From: Clostridia bacterium
GTDB lineage: Bacteria; Bacillota; Clostridia; UMGS1883
Direction: 5' to 3'
NCBI GenBank assembly: GCA_030527235.1
Contig: JAUNBL010000001.1
Location: 74,294 to 138,293, forward strand
DNA: 64,000 bases
In this document: piece after piece, positions 16,804 through 26,935 of the stretch
Layout: the number at the start of each line of letters is the position of its first letter
Numbering within the stretch: the first letter of the stretch is position 1
Notes under the pieces: model-generated
Databases searched by the model: none
The model's input: only the letters and a program-made list of their open reading frames with translations
What the model was told of the DNA's origin: nothing
Translations under genes and position numbers: made by a program

Positions 16804-17712
16804 TTATCTTTGCATATCATCGTGCTTTTTTGACTTTTCTTTTAATTTATTTAAGGAAAAATCAATGATACGCTCTTTTCTTGCCGTGAGCATTGTTTTG
16901 TAAAACTCCTTTTGAAGCTCTGTTACGGTAGGCGTATTGTCTATAATTTCATAGATTTTCTTCATATCAATACGGCTTGCTATCCGTTTGAGAGCCTTGT
17001 TGCAGTCCGGAAATTTACCCTCCGACAAAAATTTGAAGTAATTTATCTTTTTGCCGTTATAGGTTATAGCAGATAACGGTATATCGAAAATCCTGTGATT
17101 AAGCTCATTTTTGTCACTTAATATCTTCTTCATTAAGTCCTCGTCCGCCTGTGGGTACAGACTGCTGCCGCAATCAAATACCGGGGCGAGCGTTACTTCA
17201 TCGGTAGCGTTGTTATATAAAAATCCCCAATTTCCGTTGTGTCTGTCCCAATTTCCTATCAGAGCGTCCACGATAAACATATCCCAAAACCTTGTTTTAA
17301 GTGTTTCGGAATCCATCGCTGTCTGTTCGTCAATGGTGGACAAAATATCTGCAAGCTCCGTACCGTAACCGTTTCTTTCGGAGTCAATAATGCGGTTTTT
17401 GAGTGATGCAAAATCTTGAAGCGTTATCCCTTGCGAGGTAAAATCCTTGCAGGCAACAACAACTTTTTCCTTGCCCTTGCTTGTGTAGGTTCCGATAACC
17501 GTTTCCTGTACGGGTATTCCCACAGACTCAAAAACCTTGCAGCCGATGTATTCGCTGATACAGCTGTTTGTATAGCTCATTTCCTTATTTATTGTAGGGA
17601 ACGGCGGAAATTTCAGCATATATTGCTCGCCGTTATACAAAACCGAAATTTTACCGCCGTTGGCTCCGGCATAAGTTTTGTTTTTTTGCACCGCATTTGT
17701 AAAGTCTATCAT
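16804..17712 (-). CDS. HipA-like/CtkA-type protein kinase
   Basis: A 302-residue protein with the HipA C-terminal kinase layout found in CtkA. The nucleotide-binding N-lobe contains YMLKFPPFP, with a likely ATP-binding Lys. The catalytic loop is DALIGNWDRHNGNWGFL (about residues 154-170) and the metal-binding segment APVFDCGSSLYP follows. Substrate is unknown. It overlaps the upstream HTH gene by four bases (ATGA), so the two form one operon behind an operator-containing promoter, like hipBA. It could be a toxin of a two-gene system or a regulatory kinase of the element; the sequence does not decide. Confidence 0.78.
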   Translation of the reverse strand: MIDFTNAVQKNKTYAGANGGKISVLYNGEQYMLKFPPFPTINKEMSYTNSCISEYIGCKVFESVGIPVQETVIGTYTSKGKEKVVVACKDFTSQGITLQDFASLKNRIIDSERNGYGTELADILSTIDEQTAMDSETLKTRFWDMFIVDALIGNWDRHNGNWGFLYNNATDEVTLAPVFDCGSSLYPQADEDLMKKILSDKNELNHRIFDIPLSAITYNGKKINYFKFLSEGKFPDCNKALKRIASRIDMKKIYEIIDNTPTVTELQKEFYKTMLTARKERIIDFSLNKLKEKSKKHDDMQR

Positions 17713-18170
17713 ATATCATCCTGCCTTTCCATTCTTAAATATTTATGCCGTAAGTACCACGCTTGCTCACTTGAAATGAGGTTTTCAACCTCTGCGGAAT
17801 TTATATCGGCATTTAGCTCGCACCAGCATATATCCCAATGATAATCCTTTTCGCCGCTGTCTACAATTTTCCACGATTTTTTCATTCGTTCAAGCGATTC
17901 TGCAAGGTTCTTCGGCAGTCCGCACTCAAAGTGCGTTTCGTCCGTCGGCATACCTGTTTCAGAGCTGTATTCGCCGTTTTCAAGCTCCATTATATCCTCC
18001 ATAGAGCAGTTCAAAGCTTTTGCTATCTGCTGTACGGTTTTTGCATTGCACTTTTGAATTGAGGTTTTCCCCGAACATATATCTATAACGGTTGTTTTCG
18101 GTACGCCGCTTATCTTTGAAAGCTGATACTTCGTAATATTTTCGCTGTTGAGTAAATTCTGTAATGTCAT
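17709..18170 (-). CDS. HTH regulator, likely antitoxin partner of the kinase
   Basis: A 153-residue protein from ATG 18170 (GGACGG upstream). An XRE-type HTH spans residues 5-60 (LLNSENITKYQLSKISGVPKTTVIDICSG, then TVQQIAKALNCSMEDIMEL). A C-terminal domain follows with WKIVDSGEKDYHWDICWCELNADIN. It lies directly upstream of the HipA/CtkA-like kinase and overlaps it by four bases. Its promoter holds an inverted repeat between -35 and -10, which suggests autorepression. Confidence 0.8.
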   Translation of the reverse strand: MTLQNLLNSENITKYQLSKISGVPKTTVIDICSGKTSIQKCNAKTVQQIAKALNCSMEDIMELENGEYSSETGMPTDETHFECGLPKNLAESLERMKKSWKIVDSGEKDYHWDICWCELNADINSAEVENLISSEQAWYLRHKYLRMERQDDI

Positions 18171-18205
18171 TTTCAGCACCGTCCTTTCAACATTATTATA
18201 CATAT

Positions 18206-18234
18206 AGTATATCGGAATACCGACCTTTTGTCAA
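18206..18234 (-). promoter_or_regulatory. Promoter with built-in operator for the HTH-kinase pair
   Basis: Consensus -35 TTGACA (18234-18229) and -10 TATACT (18211-18206) are 17 bases apart. The spacer holds the inverted repeat TCGG-tatt-CCGA (18223-18212), a good position for a repressor site bound by the HTH protein. Confidence 0.82.
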
Positions 18235-18273
18235 TATGCACGGAGCTTTTTCATCAATATGCACTATGATTTT

Positions 18274-21200
18274 TTACCTTGCCATAGCGTATTCACGCTT
18301 TTGCTGCGGCGCTTGTGCATCGGAAACATCGGTGTCGATAACATTATCGTCCTTTTTATCCATTTTGAGCAGCGCTTCAACTGCGGCAAGGCGTTTTGTT
18401 TTTTCCTGCAATTCCGCCTCCTGCGGAAACGCCCGTTTTGCTTCAACCTTTGCGGTTTCGTACTGTGTATTCGTGTTTGCAAGCTCCTCTTTGGATATTT
18501 CAAGCCGTTTTTCAAAACCGTCCAAAGCATTGTCGATACGCTGAATATTACCGAACACATCTGTTCCGAGTTCAACCTTGTGCGACAAGCTCCCGACAAG
18601 GGTTACATAGAACAATTTTTGAAAGCTGTCAAAGGAAAGCTCCATAGAAAAACCTCGGTAATCACCGATGTTCACCGGCTCCTCCGAGGTCATTTTCTTG
18701 CAGCGTTCAATAAGAGCATTACCCGCTTTTTCCTTTTCAAAATATCCAAACCCGTCAATCGTCATTGTGTTGAATTTATCCTCAGCCTTCGGATACTGAT
18801 TGACAGTTTCAATATCCTTTTCAAGACCTTTAATTCTTGCTGCGATTTCCGCAATTTGTTTGGGGTAGAATTTCACAACCTTATCTTCGAGGTCGTAAAT
18901 CTGCGACATAAAGGACGATTTTATCAGCTTCAGCTTGGACACTTCCATATCAAGCTCCATTTTCTCCTTGATGTGCGGATTACCTGTCGAGAGCGCCTTT
19001 ATCTCCGCAAAGGACAGGGCGGTTGGGTCAATATCGTCCGCAACTCTGACGGGAGATTTTGAAGTAAATATCTGCGATATAAACTTCTGTTTCTGCTCGA
19101 CGGTCTGCCACATATAAGTGTCAAAGGTTCCTTTGGTTACATAGCGGTAAATATGCACTTTCTCGTTTGTGTTGCCTTGTCTGATGATACGCCCGGCTCT
19201 CTGTTCGAGGTCTGCCGGACGCCACGGGCAGTCAAGGTCGTGCGAGGCATAGAGCAGTTTTTGCACATTTGTCCCTGCACCCATTTTTGAGGTAGAGCCG
19301 AGAAGCACACGAACATCACCGCTTCGCACTTTCTTGAATAATTCATCTTTTTTAACCTCTGTGTTTGCATCGTGAATAAAAGCAACCTCATTTTCGGGTA
19401 TGCCTTTTTGGAGCAGTTTTTCCCGTATGCTGTTATATACCGAGAATGTACCGTCCGATTTCGGTGTAGATAAATCACAGAACAAAAGCTGTGTAGCTTT
19501 TCTATCTGCTGTGTCTTTCCATATATCATACACACGGTTTGCACATACCGATACCTTTGAGGTTTCATCATCGGGGAGCATAGGATTTATCATTCTTTGG
19601 TCGAGTGCCAATTTTCTGCCGTCGTTTGTTATTTTCAGCATATTGTCAACACTCGGATCAACAGTCCTTTTACGCACTTCCTCAGCTCGTTCTCCGAGGT
19701 CTGCCACCATATCCTTTTGGAATTGGGTCGGCTCTGCAACCTCGTTGTGATATTCAACCTCCGGCACGGGCAAATTCAACATATCCGCCGTCTGAATATC
19801 GGCAACCTCTTTGAACATCGCAATGAGTTCGGGCAAGTTAAAGAATTTTGCAAACCTCGTTTTCATACGATAACCACTGCCTTCGGGTGCAAGCTCCATT
19901 GCCGATACGGTTTCACCAAAGGTAGACGCCCAGCTATCGAAGTGCTGCAAACCTCTGTCTTGGAGCGATTTATACTGCAAATACCTCTGCATAGTATATA
20001 ACTCAACCATACTGTTTGATACAGGAGTTCCCGTTGCAAATATAACACCCTTGCCGCCCGTAAGCTCGTCAAGATACTGCGTTTTCATAAACAGGTCGCT
20101 TGATTTTTGTGCTTCGGTTTGGGCAATACCGCCGACATTCCGCATTTTTGTGTAAAGGAAAAGGTTTTTGTAAAAGTGTGCTTCGTCCACAAACACTCTG
20201 TCAACACCGATTTCTTCAAAGGTAACAACATCGTCCTTGCGTTCTTGGTCATTGAGCTTTTTTATCTTTGCTTCAAGCCCACGCTTTGTCTTTTCCATCT
20301 GCTTTACGGTGTAACGCTCCGCATTTTCGGCCTTGGCTTCGGCTATGCCGTTCAAAATTTCATCAAGCTGGTTTTGAAGTATGGCTTTCTGCCGCTCTGC
20401 CGACATCGGTATTTTCTCAAACTGACTATGCCCGATAATGACCGCATCATAATCGCCCGTTGCGATACGACCGCAGAATTTTTTGCGGTTTTTCATCTCA
20501 AAGTCCTTTTTTGTTGCAACAAGAATATTTGCCGCCGGATATAACTGCAAAAATTCGCTTGCCCATTGCTCGGTCAAGTGGTTGGGTACTACAAACAGCG
20601 ATTTATTGCAAAGTCCGAGCCGCCGTGATTCCATTGCTGCCGCAACCATAGTCCAAGTCTTGCCGGCGCCGACTACATGACCGAGTAAAGAATTGCCGCC
20701 GTACATAATTCGTGCAACAGCGTCCTTTTGGTGTTTCCTCAGAGCTATTTCGGGGTTTATTCCGTTGAAGGTTATATGGCTGCCGTCATACTCACGGGGA
20801 CGGATAGAGTTAAACCGAACATTGTAGATTTTACATAAGTCATCACGCCTGTCGGGGTCTTTCCATATCCAATCCTCAAAGGCTTGCTTGATTGACGCCT
20901 GCTTTTGCTGGGCGATGGTGGTTTCCTTGATATTCAGCTTTGCAACCTTGTTACCGTTTTCGTCGTAAATATAATCAAAGATACGCACATCACGCAGATT
21001 AAGCGAATCCTCAATAATTTTGTAAGCGCTGATACGGCTTGTACCATAGGTGTTGGTAGCCTTAACGCCCTTATCGGCGCTCTTGCCTTGAATATTCCAC
21101 TCACCCGTAAGATTTGAATATTTGACCTCGATTTTGCTTTGCGCATAATAATTCGGCGAAAGAAGCTCAAACACAAACTCCTCGATATACTTTTCGGGTA

Positions 21201-24200
21201 TCCAAGTCGTGCCGAGCTTTACGGAAATTTCACCCGGCGTTAAGTCTTTCGGCTGTACCTTTTCAAGATATTCCGCATTGACACGGTATTCGGAGCTGTC
21301 TTTTGAAAACTGCTCCGCTTGACTTAATTTTGCACGAACATTGCCGGATAAATATTCATCGGAGGTTAGGTATTTCGGCTCGCTTTCGGAGAATGTTTCG
21401 TGTTCGGGGTTTAAGAAGATTACACCCTTTAAGTCCGCATAAAGCTCCTGTTCGGTCTTGCCCGACAGTGTTTCCATAAAGGGTATGTCAATTTTCGCCT
21501 TTTCCGCCAATGACACCGCCAACGCTTCATCTGCCGTATCAACCTTTGTTACCTCGTGTTTGGCTCGGATAGTTCTTTTGGTGAACATATCCGCCTTGCG
21601 TTCAAGGTTTCCGTTCTCATCAAGAATTTCCAGAGAACATAAAAGGAAGTAACTGCTGTCCTCCGAAAAGGCAAGAGCATTGCCACGGGAATTGATAAGA
21701 CCGTATTTTTTTGTATAGTCATCATAGAGCGTGTTCAGCTTTGCCTGTTGTGCCTTAATTTCATTATCGGAATAGTTTTCCGTCTGATATTCGATTAAAG
21801 TCCTCACGCAGTCCCGAAGCTCTATCATACCTTTTACTCGGTTTTCAGCCGTTGCGTTCAGCTCAATCTTACGCATAAGGCTGTTTTCTCTGAAATACAC
21901 CTCTCCGTCAACAACCGTAAAGCTGAAATTGCGAACATTCGGGTCTGCCGGGATTGTTATTTCCTCGTCATTTGAAACATCGTCAAATTCGTATTCCGTT
22001 ATGCTTGCGTGAATATTTTGAATCGCACCGTCAAGCTGCTCGGCAAGTGAAATATCCTCATTCGGCTCACAGGTAAGGGCAGGACCGAAAGGACCGCTGA
22101 CCTCTTTGAGTTCGCCCATAACCATATCGGGGTTGTCAAGAAAATACTGATTTATTGGCTGTCCTGTTTCGTGTTGACCGACATTTACCCATTCCGGCAT
22201 AATATCCGTCATACGCTCTCTTTTCTGCAAAAACAAAATATCCGCCGTAACCTCTGTCCCGGCATTTTTCTTAAAGGTGTTATTCGGCAAGCGTATTGCA
22301 CCGATTAAATCGGCTCTTTGAGCTATATATCGACGCACCTTTGAATTACGCTTATCCATAGTGCCGGAGGAGGTGATAAAAGCGATAACGCCGCCCGGTC
22401 GCACCTTATCCAAAGTTTTCGCAAAAAAGTAGTCGTGAATGAGGAAATTATGCTTGTTGTACTTTCTGTCAAGCAGCTTAAAATCTCCGAAAGGCACATT
22501 GCCGATTGCCACATCAAAGAAGCTGTCGGGAAGCTCGGAGTTTTCATAGCCTTGTATCGCAACGGAATTTTTCTGATAAAGTTGTCCGGCAATTCTTCCC
22601 GTAATACTGTCAATTTCCACGCCATACATTTTACTGCCGCTCATACTCTCCGGCATAAGTCCCATAAAATTACCTATCCCACACGACGGCTCCAAGATGT
22701 TACCCTGCGTAAATCCCATATTGGAAAGCGCCTTATACATTGCCTTGATTACAACAGGCGGAGTGAAGTGTGCGGTAAGTGTTGACGCTCTCGCTTGCTC
22801 ATACTCATCGGGGGAAAGAGTGGCGTATAGCTCCTTAAATTCCTCCGACCAATTTTCTTTGGATTCATCAAAAGCGTCCGCAAGACCGCCCCAGCCGACA
22901 TACTGTGATAATATCTCCTGTTCTTCGGGAGTAGCAAGACGGTGTTCAAATTCGAGATTATGAAGTAAATTTACGGCTTCAACATTCCTCTTAAATTTCT
23001 CTTTCGGTGTACCGTAACCGAGTTCATCATTTGTAATTTGAAAATTGCGTCTGTCCGACAACGGTATTTCGGGATATACAACCGTGTTTTGCACTCTCTG
23101 CGGCTTTGCTTTTTGAAATTCTGCCGTAAGCTGCGGTTTTGCCTGCTCTGCAATTATACTCTTGACAAAATCTATGCTCTCACTGCGGAATATGGGAAAA
23201 CCCGTACTGTTTTGAAAGGTTATATCCTTTAATGACACCTTGTTAAAATCAGTATTTACGCTGTCTACAACAAATTTGCGGTCATCAATGGTGAGTTCCG
23301 TTCCGATAAGGTTTTCGGCGGTTTCGGTTACATTATCAATTTGCGATGTTTCCGTCTGTTGTGCTTGTGCAGGCACAACCTTATCCGCTGACAAAAGCCG
23401 TTTATAGTTTCTATCCTCATCAGCAATGACAACATCATATCCGGCATAGAGCAGCTTGTTGACATATTCGTCCGTAATGTGTTTCGGAAAGCCACACATC
23501 GGGTAGCGTGTTCCGTCGATTTCCTTTGAGATTACAGTTATATCAAGCACATCTGCCGCCTTTTGTGCGTCATCTCCGTAGACTTCATAAAAATCACCGA
23601 GTGGAATAAGGGCAACGGTTTTTGAGCCGTTATCGTCTTTGTGAAGCTCTGCAAGATATTCGGAGAACGGCTGCTGCGGTTGATTTTCTTTTTCAAACCG
23701 TTCTTCGATTAAAGCTCTATATAAAGCCATATCATCATCTGTCAACAGGTCGTTTCGACTGTAATCAAGGTTAATTTCAACATAACCGATATGTGACTCC
23801 TTTTCATCATCGGACATTTTTGAAATTCGTGTTTGTATATTTTCATTAACCGAGGTTATTTCCACACCGTAACGAGCTGCATATTTTTTCAGATTTTCAA
23901 CCGTTTCCGCATCATATGCAAGTCCTGTTGAAAGACCGCCGTTTTCGTCAAAGGAAAGTATATCGTTCAGTATATGGCGGTATATTTCATCACCGCTGTA
24001 TATCTCTCTGCCGATTTCCGCTTTCAAAGTGTTTCCTTCAAAAAATGCTTTATTATCATCGGACACAGACTTCAAGAATTTATCAACCGTATTTTCTTCG
24101 TCGGCATCGTGTATAGCGTAAATATATCCGTTATCCGAAAGTATCTCTGCATATTCCTCCAAATCGTATGCCGGAAAGCTGATTGCTCCATCCGACACGG

Positions 24201-26901
24201 AAAGTCCGAGAATTTCAGACACGGCGGTTGCTTCATCTTCGTGCAATTCATAGGTATCTCCGTGTTTTTCAAAGGATACGCATTTTATATCGGATATTTC
24301 CTCCTCAAAATGATAACTGCCGTTTCTGTCATAAACGCTCACTGCCGCACCGCTGACTTTTTTCATTGCATTTGCAATAACATATCTGTCGTATTCATCA
24401 CGGAGCATATCATAAACTTCAAATTCATTGGCATCAAGCAGCATTGAAGCACCGTTATTCGCAAATATATCTTTCTCATATTTGTCAATGGTGTTTACAA
24501 AATAAACAATGCGTTTCGGCAAAGTAGCCGCCTTTTCTTTATCAGACATATCCTTAACACTTTCAACAAACGCTATTTGTTCACTGCGTATACGCTGTTG
24601 TTCCCGTTCTTTCAAAATGTCGGGAATATTTTTCTCTTTATCCTCTGCGGTGAAATATTTATCCTCGTCAATAAGACGGGTGATACGCTTTTCAAGGTCA
24701 TTCCATTTGACAAGTGTTTTCCCGTAAGGCTTTGAATAATCGCCAAGACTGAATTCAATACCTTTTCTGCTGTTTTGAAAGTGAATATAATTATGAGAAC
24801 CACCATAGGTAGTACCGTGCAGCTTTTTCAAGTAGTCAACCCGTTCCTTGCGGTCGGTATGCTCTCTGAAAAACTCCGCCGTATCATACTTTCTGTAAAT
24901 ACCCTCGTCAATAAAGTATTTATCGATAAAGTCCTCTGTGATAAATCTGTCAGCAGCCGTATCGGTAAGCCTTTGCGAAGTATATGTTTTACGCTCAAGC
25001 TGTAAATCGGAAAGCTGTTTATACACACGCTCCGGTCGATACATACGAAAACGCATTATATCCTCATTTTTGTTTCGCTCGACAAGAGCCGCCGTTATTT
25101 CCGTAAGCTCCGATAATTGCTCCGGATTATTAAGCATTTCCGTGATACGCTTTGTGCTGTCGGGAAAACCGCCCTTAAACCATTCCTCATTGAACATATC
25201 TTTTAGGTCGGGAAATTCGTCATAATCAAGGTCTTTCTCCATATACCAAAATGCGTCTGCTGCCTTTTTCAGTTCATAACTCCGCATTTGTAAAAGCACA
25301 CTTGACGGTGCATATCTACCCAAATCCAAAAGCTCGTCAATGCGTTTTGCCGCATCCTCCCAAGAAATGAGCTGAGCAGTGTTTATATTTGCCGTATTAC
25401 CGTATGAAATACGAATACCTTGCTCACTCCACCAAGCAGACACATTCCGTCCGTCAACAACAAAGCCTTTACCGGAAGTACCGTAAAGGCTTTTAAGAAA
25501 TTCTGATTTATCCGCAAGAGATTTATTCTTTGAAAATTCTATGCAAATATCTAAACGGCTTTGAGGGTTTAATGAGCCATCGCATAAAACTTCGTCAATA
25601 ATCTGCCCCGGCATAGAAAAAGCAGCACCGAAAATTTCGTGTGCTGCTCTCTGTACGGCTTCTCTCTGTTGTTCTTCTGTCGGAATGAGGTCGAACAGAC
25701 TTAACTGTAAACCACCTCCGGCAGTACGATTTCTTCCGCTGAATGGAGTAGGTTGTTCATCAGTCCCGTCCACATCATCGGGTCTTTTGCTTTCAGTTCC
25801 TCGTTCACGCCCTCTGTCTGTGCCAATTCCCGGACTATCATCTGTATCTGTTCTGTCGCTGTCCTCTGTACTTCCAACAGATGCTCCGTTATTTTGCCTG
25901 TTATCATCAAGCTCGTGTATAGGCTCGGTCTGTGATTTTTGAGGAATTTCCTCCGCATCTGTCCGTATTTGCCTATCTGTGCTTCGGTCTGCGGTGCTGT
26001 CAAGTTCGGTATCAGATACCCGTTTACTTCCGTGTATGTTATCTCTGTCATAATTATCCGTCCTTTCATTATTTATTGTTGGTGCGTCTTTTTCTTTGAC
26101 TTCATTATACACCGCATTTTCCTTTTCCGCAAAATTTTTTCGGGCATTTATTTCTTCACGGACCTCCGCACGGATGGTTTCGGAGATATTCCGCAGCGTT
26201 TCCTCCGATATGCTTGATACCGCATTACCCAAAACCGAAAGTGCCGGAATTGTGTTGAAGTTCATAATATGCGGAAAGTCCTCACGCTCAAACACTTCAT
26301 CAGCGTTGATTCCGAGCCTTCGCAATACCGTATATGCAATACTTGTTTCCGCCGTCTGCTGAAATTCAACATCAATATTTAATTCGTCCAAGCCGTCCAA
26401 AAAGCTGTTTTCTTTTGCGTATTTGAGTTCCGAAAGGTAGTCGGCTTTGCTGTCCTCTACCGCATTTTGTGCTGCACTGATAACGGCATCCGTAATACTG
26501 CTTTTGGATTTCAGTTCACCGAAAGAATTTTCAAGAGTTTCGATAATAGCTTCGTCAAACCGACTGTTGTATTGCCATAACCGCACTCTTGTATTGTCAA
26601 GGCTGTGCGTGTCGGAAATATCGAAAACATAGTCAAGATATTGTCCTCTGTCGCCCTCACGGAGCAGGGCAATACCTTTAGCGCCACGGTTTATCCAAGA
26701 CTTTAACCGTTTATTCCAAATATCAATGCTTGCACACGCCGTTGCGTCCGGGCGTTGAGCATAAATAAATAGCTGGTCTTGAAAGGAATATTTATATTGC
26801 CACGCCGCACTTTTCAAAAAAGCCGTCCAATTCTCATAATCGGCAAGGCATTTGCCGATTTCGTTCGACAATGCAGATATATTTTGCAGCTTGCTTGCCA
26901 T
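18274..26901 (-). CDS. Giant polyvalent protein: DNA methylase plus SNF2-type helicase
   Basis: A 2,875-residue protein typical of Tn1549-like ICEs. The N-terminus (YSFQDQLFIYAQRPDATACA, then WINRGAKGIALL) resembles ArdC-like antirestriction domains. A polar linker at about 283-400 is overprinted by tnpV. A MutS domain I-like segment (IPLGDFYEVYGDDAQKAADVLD, then YPMCGFP) lies near 1095-1140. An N6-adenine methylase-like domain has NILEPSCGIGNFMG (about 1404) and the catalytic-type GNVPFGDF (about 1470). A superfamily 2 helicase follows: GHVVGAGKTW (about 2077), DEAHFYKN (about 2242), ATGTPVSNSM (about 2292) and QRAGRIIRQG (about 2570). Such proteins are thought to enter or protect the DNA in the new host. 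GGAGGTG precedes ATG 26901. Confidence 0.9.
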   Translation of the reverse strand: MASKLQNISALSNEIGKCLADYENWTAFLKSAAWQYKYSFQDQLFIYAQRPDATACASIDIWNKRLKSWINRGAKGIALLREGDRGQYLDYVFDISDTHSLDNTRVRLWQYNSRFDEAIIETLENSFGELKSKSSITDAVISAAQNAVEDSKADYLSELKYAKENSFLDGLDELNIDVEFQQTAETSIAYTVLRRLGINADEVFEREDFPHIMNFNTIPALSVLGNAVSSISEETLRNISETIRAEVREEINARKNFAEKENAVYNEVKEKDAPTINNERTDNYDRDNIHGSKRVSDTELDSTADRSTDRQIRTDAEEIPQKSQTEPIHELDDNRQNNGASVGSTEDSDRTDTDDSPGIGTDRGRERGTESKRPDDVDGTDEQPTPFSGRNRTAGGGLQLSLFDLIPTEEQQREAVQRAAHEIFGAAFSMPGQIIDEVLCDGSLNPQSRLDICIEFSKNKSLADKSEFLKSLYGTSGKGFVVDGRNVSAWWSEQGIRISYGNTANINTAQLISWEDAAKRIDELLDLGRYAPSSVLLQMRSYELKKAADAFWYMEKDLDYDEFPDLKDMFNEEWFKGGFPDSTKRITEMLNNPEQLSELTEITAALVERNKNEDIMRFRMYRPERVYKQLSDLQLERKTYTSQRLTDTAADRFITEDFIDKYFIDEGIYRKYDTAEFFREHTDRKERVDYLKKLHGTTYGGSHNYIHFQNSRKGIEFSLGDYSKPYGKTLVKWNDLEKRITRLIDEDKYFTAEDKEKNIPDILKEREQQRIRSEQIAFVESVKDMSDKEKAATLPKRIVYFVNTIDKYEKDIFANNGASMLLDANEFEVYDMLRDEYDRYVIANAMKKVSGAAVSVYDRNGSYHFEEEISDIKCVSFEKHGDTYELHEDEATAVSEILGLSVSDGAISFPAYDLEEYAEILSDNGYIYAIHDADEENTVDKFLKSVSDDNKAFFEGNTLKAEIGREIYSGDEIYRHILNDILSFDENGGLSTGLAYDAETVENLKKYAARYGVEITSVNENIQTRISKMSDDEKESHIGYVEINLDYSRNDLLTDDDMALYRALIEERFEKENQPQQPFSEYLAELHKDDNGSKTVALIPLGDFYEVYGDDAQKAADVLDITVISKEIDGTRYPMCGFPKHITDEYVNKLLYAGYDVVIADEDRNYKRLLSADKVVPAQAQQTETSQIDNVTETAENLIGTELTIDDRKFVVDSVNTDFNKVSLKDITFQNSTGFPIFRSESIDFVKSIIAEQAKPQLTAEFQKAKPQRVQNTVVYPEIPLSDRRNFQITNDELGYGTPKEKFKRNVEAVNLLHNLEFEHRLATPEEQEILSQYVGWGGLADAFDESKENWSEEFKELYATLSPDEYEQARASTLTAHFTPPVVIKAMYKALSNMGFTQGNILEPSCGIGNFMGLMPESMSGSKMYGVEIDSITGRIAGQLYQKNSVAIQGYENSELPDSFFDVAIGNVPFGDFKLLDRKYNKHNFLIHDYFFAKTLDKVRPGGVIAFITSSGTMDKRNSKVRRYIAQRADLIGAIRLPNNTFKKNAGTEVTADILFLQKRERMTDIMPEWVNVGQHETGQPINQYFLDNPDMVMGELKEVSGPFGPALTCEPNEDISLAEQLDGAIQNIHASITEYEFDDVSNDEEITIPADPNVRNFSFTVVDGEVYFRENSLMRKIELNATAENRVKGMIELRDCVRTLIEYQTENYSDNEIKAQQAKLNTLYDDYTKKYGLINSRGNALAFSEDSSYFLLCSLEILDENGNLERKADMFTKRTIRAKHEVTKVDTADEALAVSLAEKAKIDIPFMETLSGKTEQELYADLKGVIFLNPEHETFSESEPKYLTSDEYLSGNVRAKLSQAEQFSKDSSEYRVNAEYLEKVQPKDLTPGEISVKLGTTWIPEKYIEEFVFELLSPNYYAQSKIEVKYSNLTGEWNIQGKSADKGVKATNTYGTSRISAYKIIEDSLNLRDVRIFDYIYDENGNKVAKLNIKETTIAQQKQASIKQAFEDWIWKDPDRRDDLCKIYNVRFNSIRPREYDGSHITFNGINPEIALRKHQKDAVARIMYGGNSLLGHVVGAGKTWTMVAAAMESRRLGLCNKSLFVVPNHLTEQWASEFLQLYPAANILVATKKDFEMKNRKKFCGRIATGDYDAVIIGHSQFEKIPMSAERQKAILQNQLDEILNGIAEAKAENAERYTVKQMEKTKRGLEAKIKKLNDQERKDDVVTFEEIGVDRVFVDEAHFYKNLFLYTKMRNVGGIAQTEAQKSSDLFMKTQYLDELTGGKGVIFATGTPVSNSMVELYTMQRYLQYKSLQDRGLQHFDSWASTFGETVSAMELAPEGSGYRMKTRFAKFFNLPELIAMFKEVADIQTADMLNLPVPEVEYHNEVAEPTQFQKDMVADLGERAEEVRKRTVDPSVDNMLKITNDGRKLALDQRMINPMLPDDETSKVSVCANRVYDIWKDTADRKATQLLFCDLSTPKSDGTFSVYNSIREKLLQKGIPENEVAFIHDANTEVKKDELFKKVRSGDVRVLLGSTSKMGAGTNVQKLLYASHDLDCPWRPADLEQRAGRIIRQGNTNEKVHIYRYVTKGTFDTYMWQTVEQKQKFISQIFTSKSPVRVADDIDPTALSFAEIKALSTGNPHIKEKMELDMEVSKLKLIKSSFMSQIYDLEDKVVKFYPKQIAEIAARIKGLEKDIETVNQYPKAEDKFNTMTIDGFGYFEKEKAGNALIERCKKMTSEEPVNIGDYRGFSMELSFDSFQKLFYVTLVGSLSHKVELGTDVFGNIQRIDNALDGFEKRLEISKEELANTNTQYETAKVEAKRAFPQEAELQEKTKRLAAVEALLKMDKKDDNVIDTDVSDAQAPQQKREYAMAR
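25701..26051 (-). CDS. tnpV: TnpV family protein, overprinted inside the giant gene
   Basis: A 116-residue protein read in the +1 frame of the giant gene on the same strand. It starts at ATG 26051 behind AAAGGACGG. The sequence is that of the TnpV family: MTEITYTEVNGYLIPNL, then GKYGQMRRKFLKNHRPSLYTSLM, TGKITEHLLEVQRTATEQ, and a C-terminal AEEIVLPEVVYS. The frame is open, helical and hydrophobic in the normal way. The matching part of the giant protein is disordered, rich in Asp, Arg, Ser, Thr and Gly. TnpV is named from transposon Tn4451; its function is unknown. Confidence 0.85.
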   Translation of the reverse strand: MTEITYTEVNGYLIPNLTAPQTEAQIGKYGQMRRKFLKNHRPSLYTSLMITGKITEHLLEVQRTATEQIQMIVRELAQTEGVNEELKAKDPMMWTGLMNNLLHSAEEIVLPEVVYS

Positions 26902-26935
26902 TTGATTTCACCTCCAATAATTTATTTTGCAAATA

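Noticed and set aside
18259-19062. Plus-strand ORF of 267 residues opposite the giant gene
   Set aside because: It is Phe/Cys/Leu/Ile-rich as expected for the antisense of a charged helical region, has no ribosome binding site and overlaps clear helicase C-terminal coding sequence.
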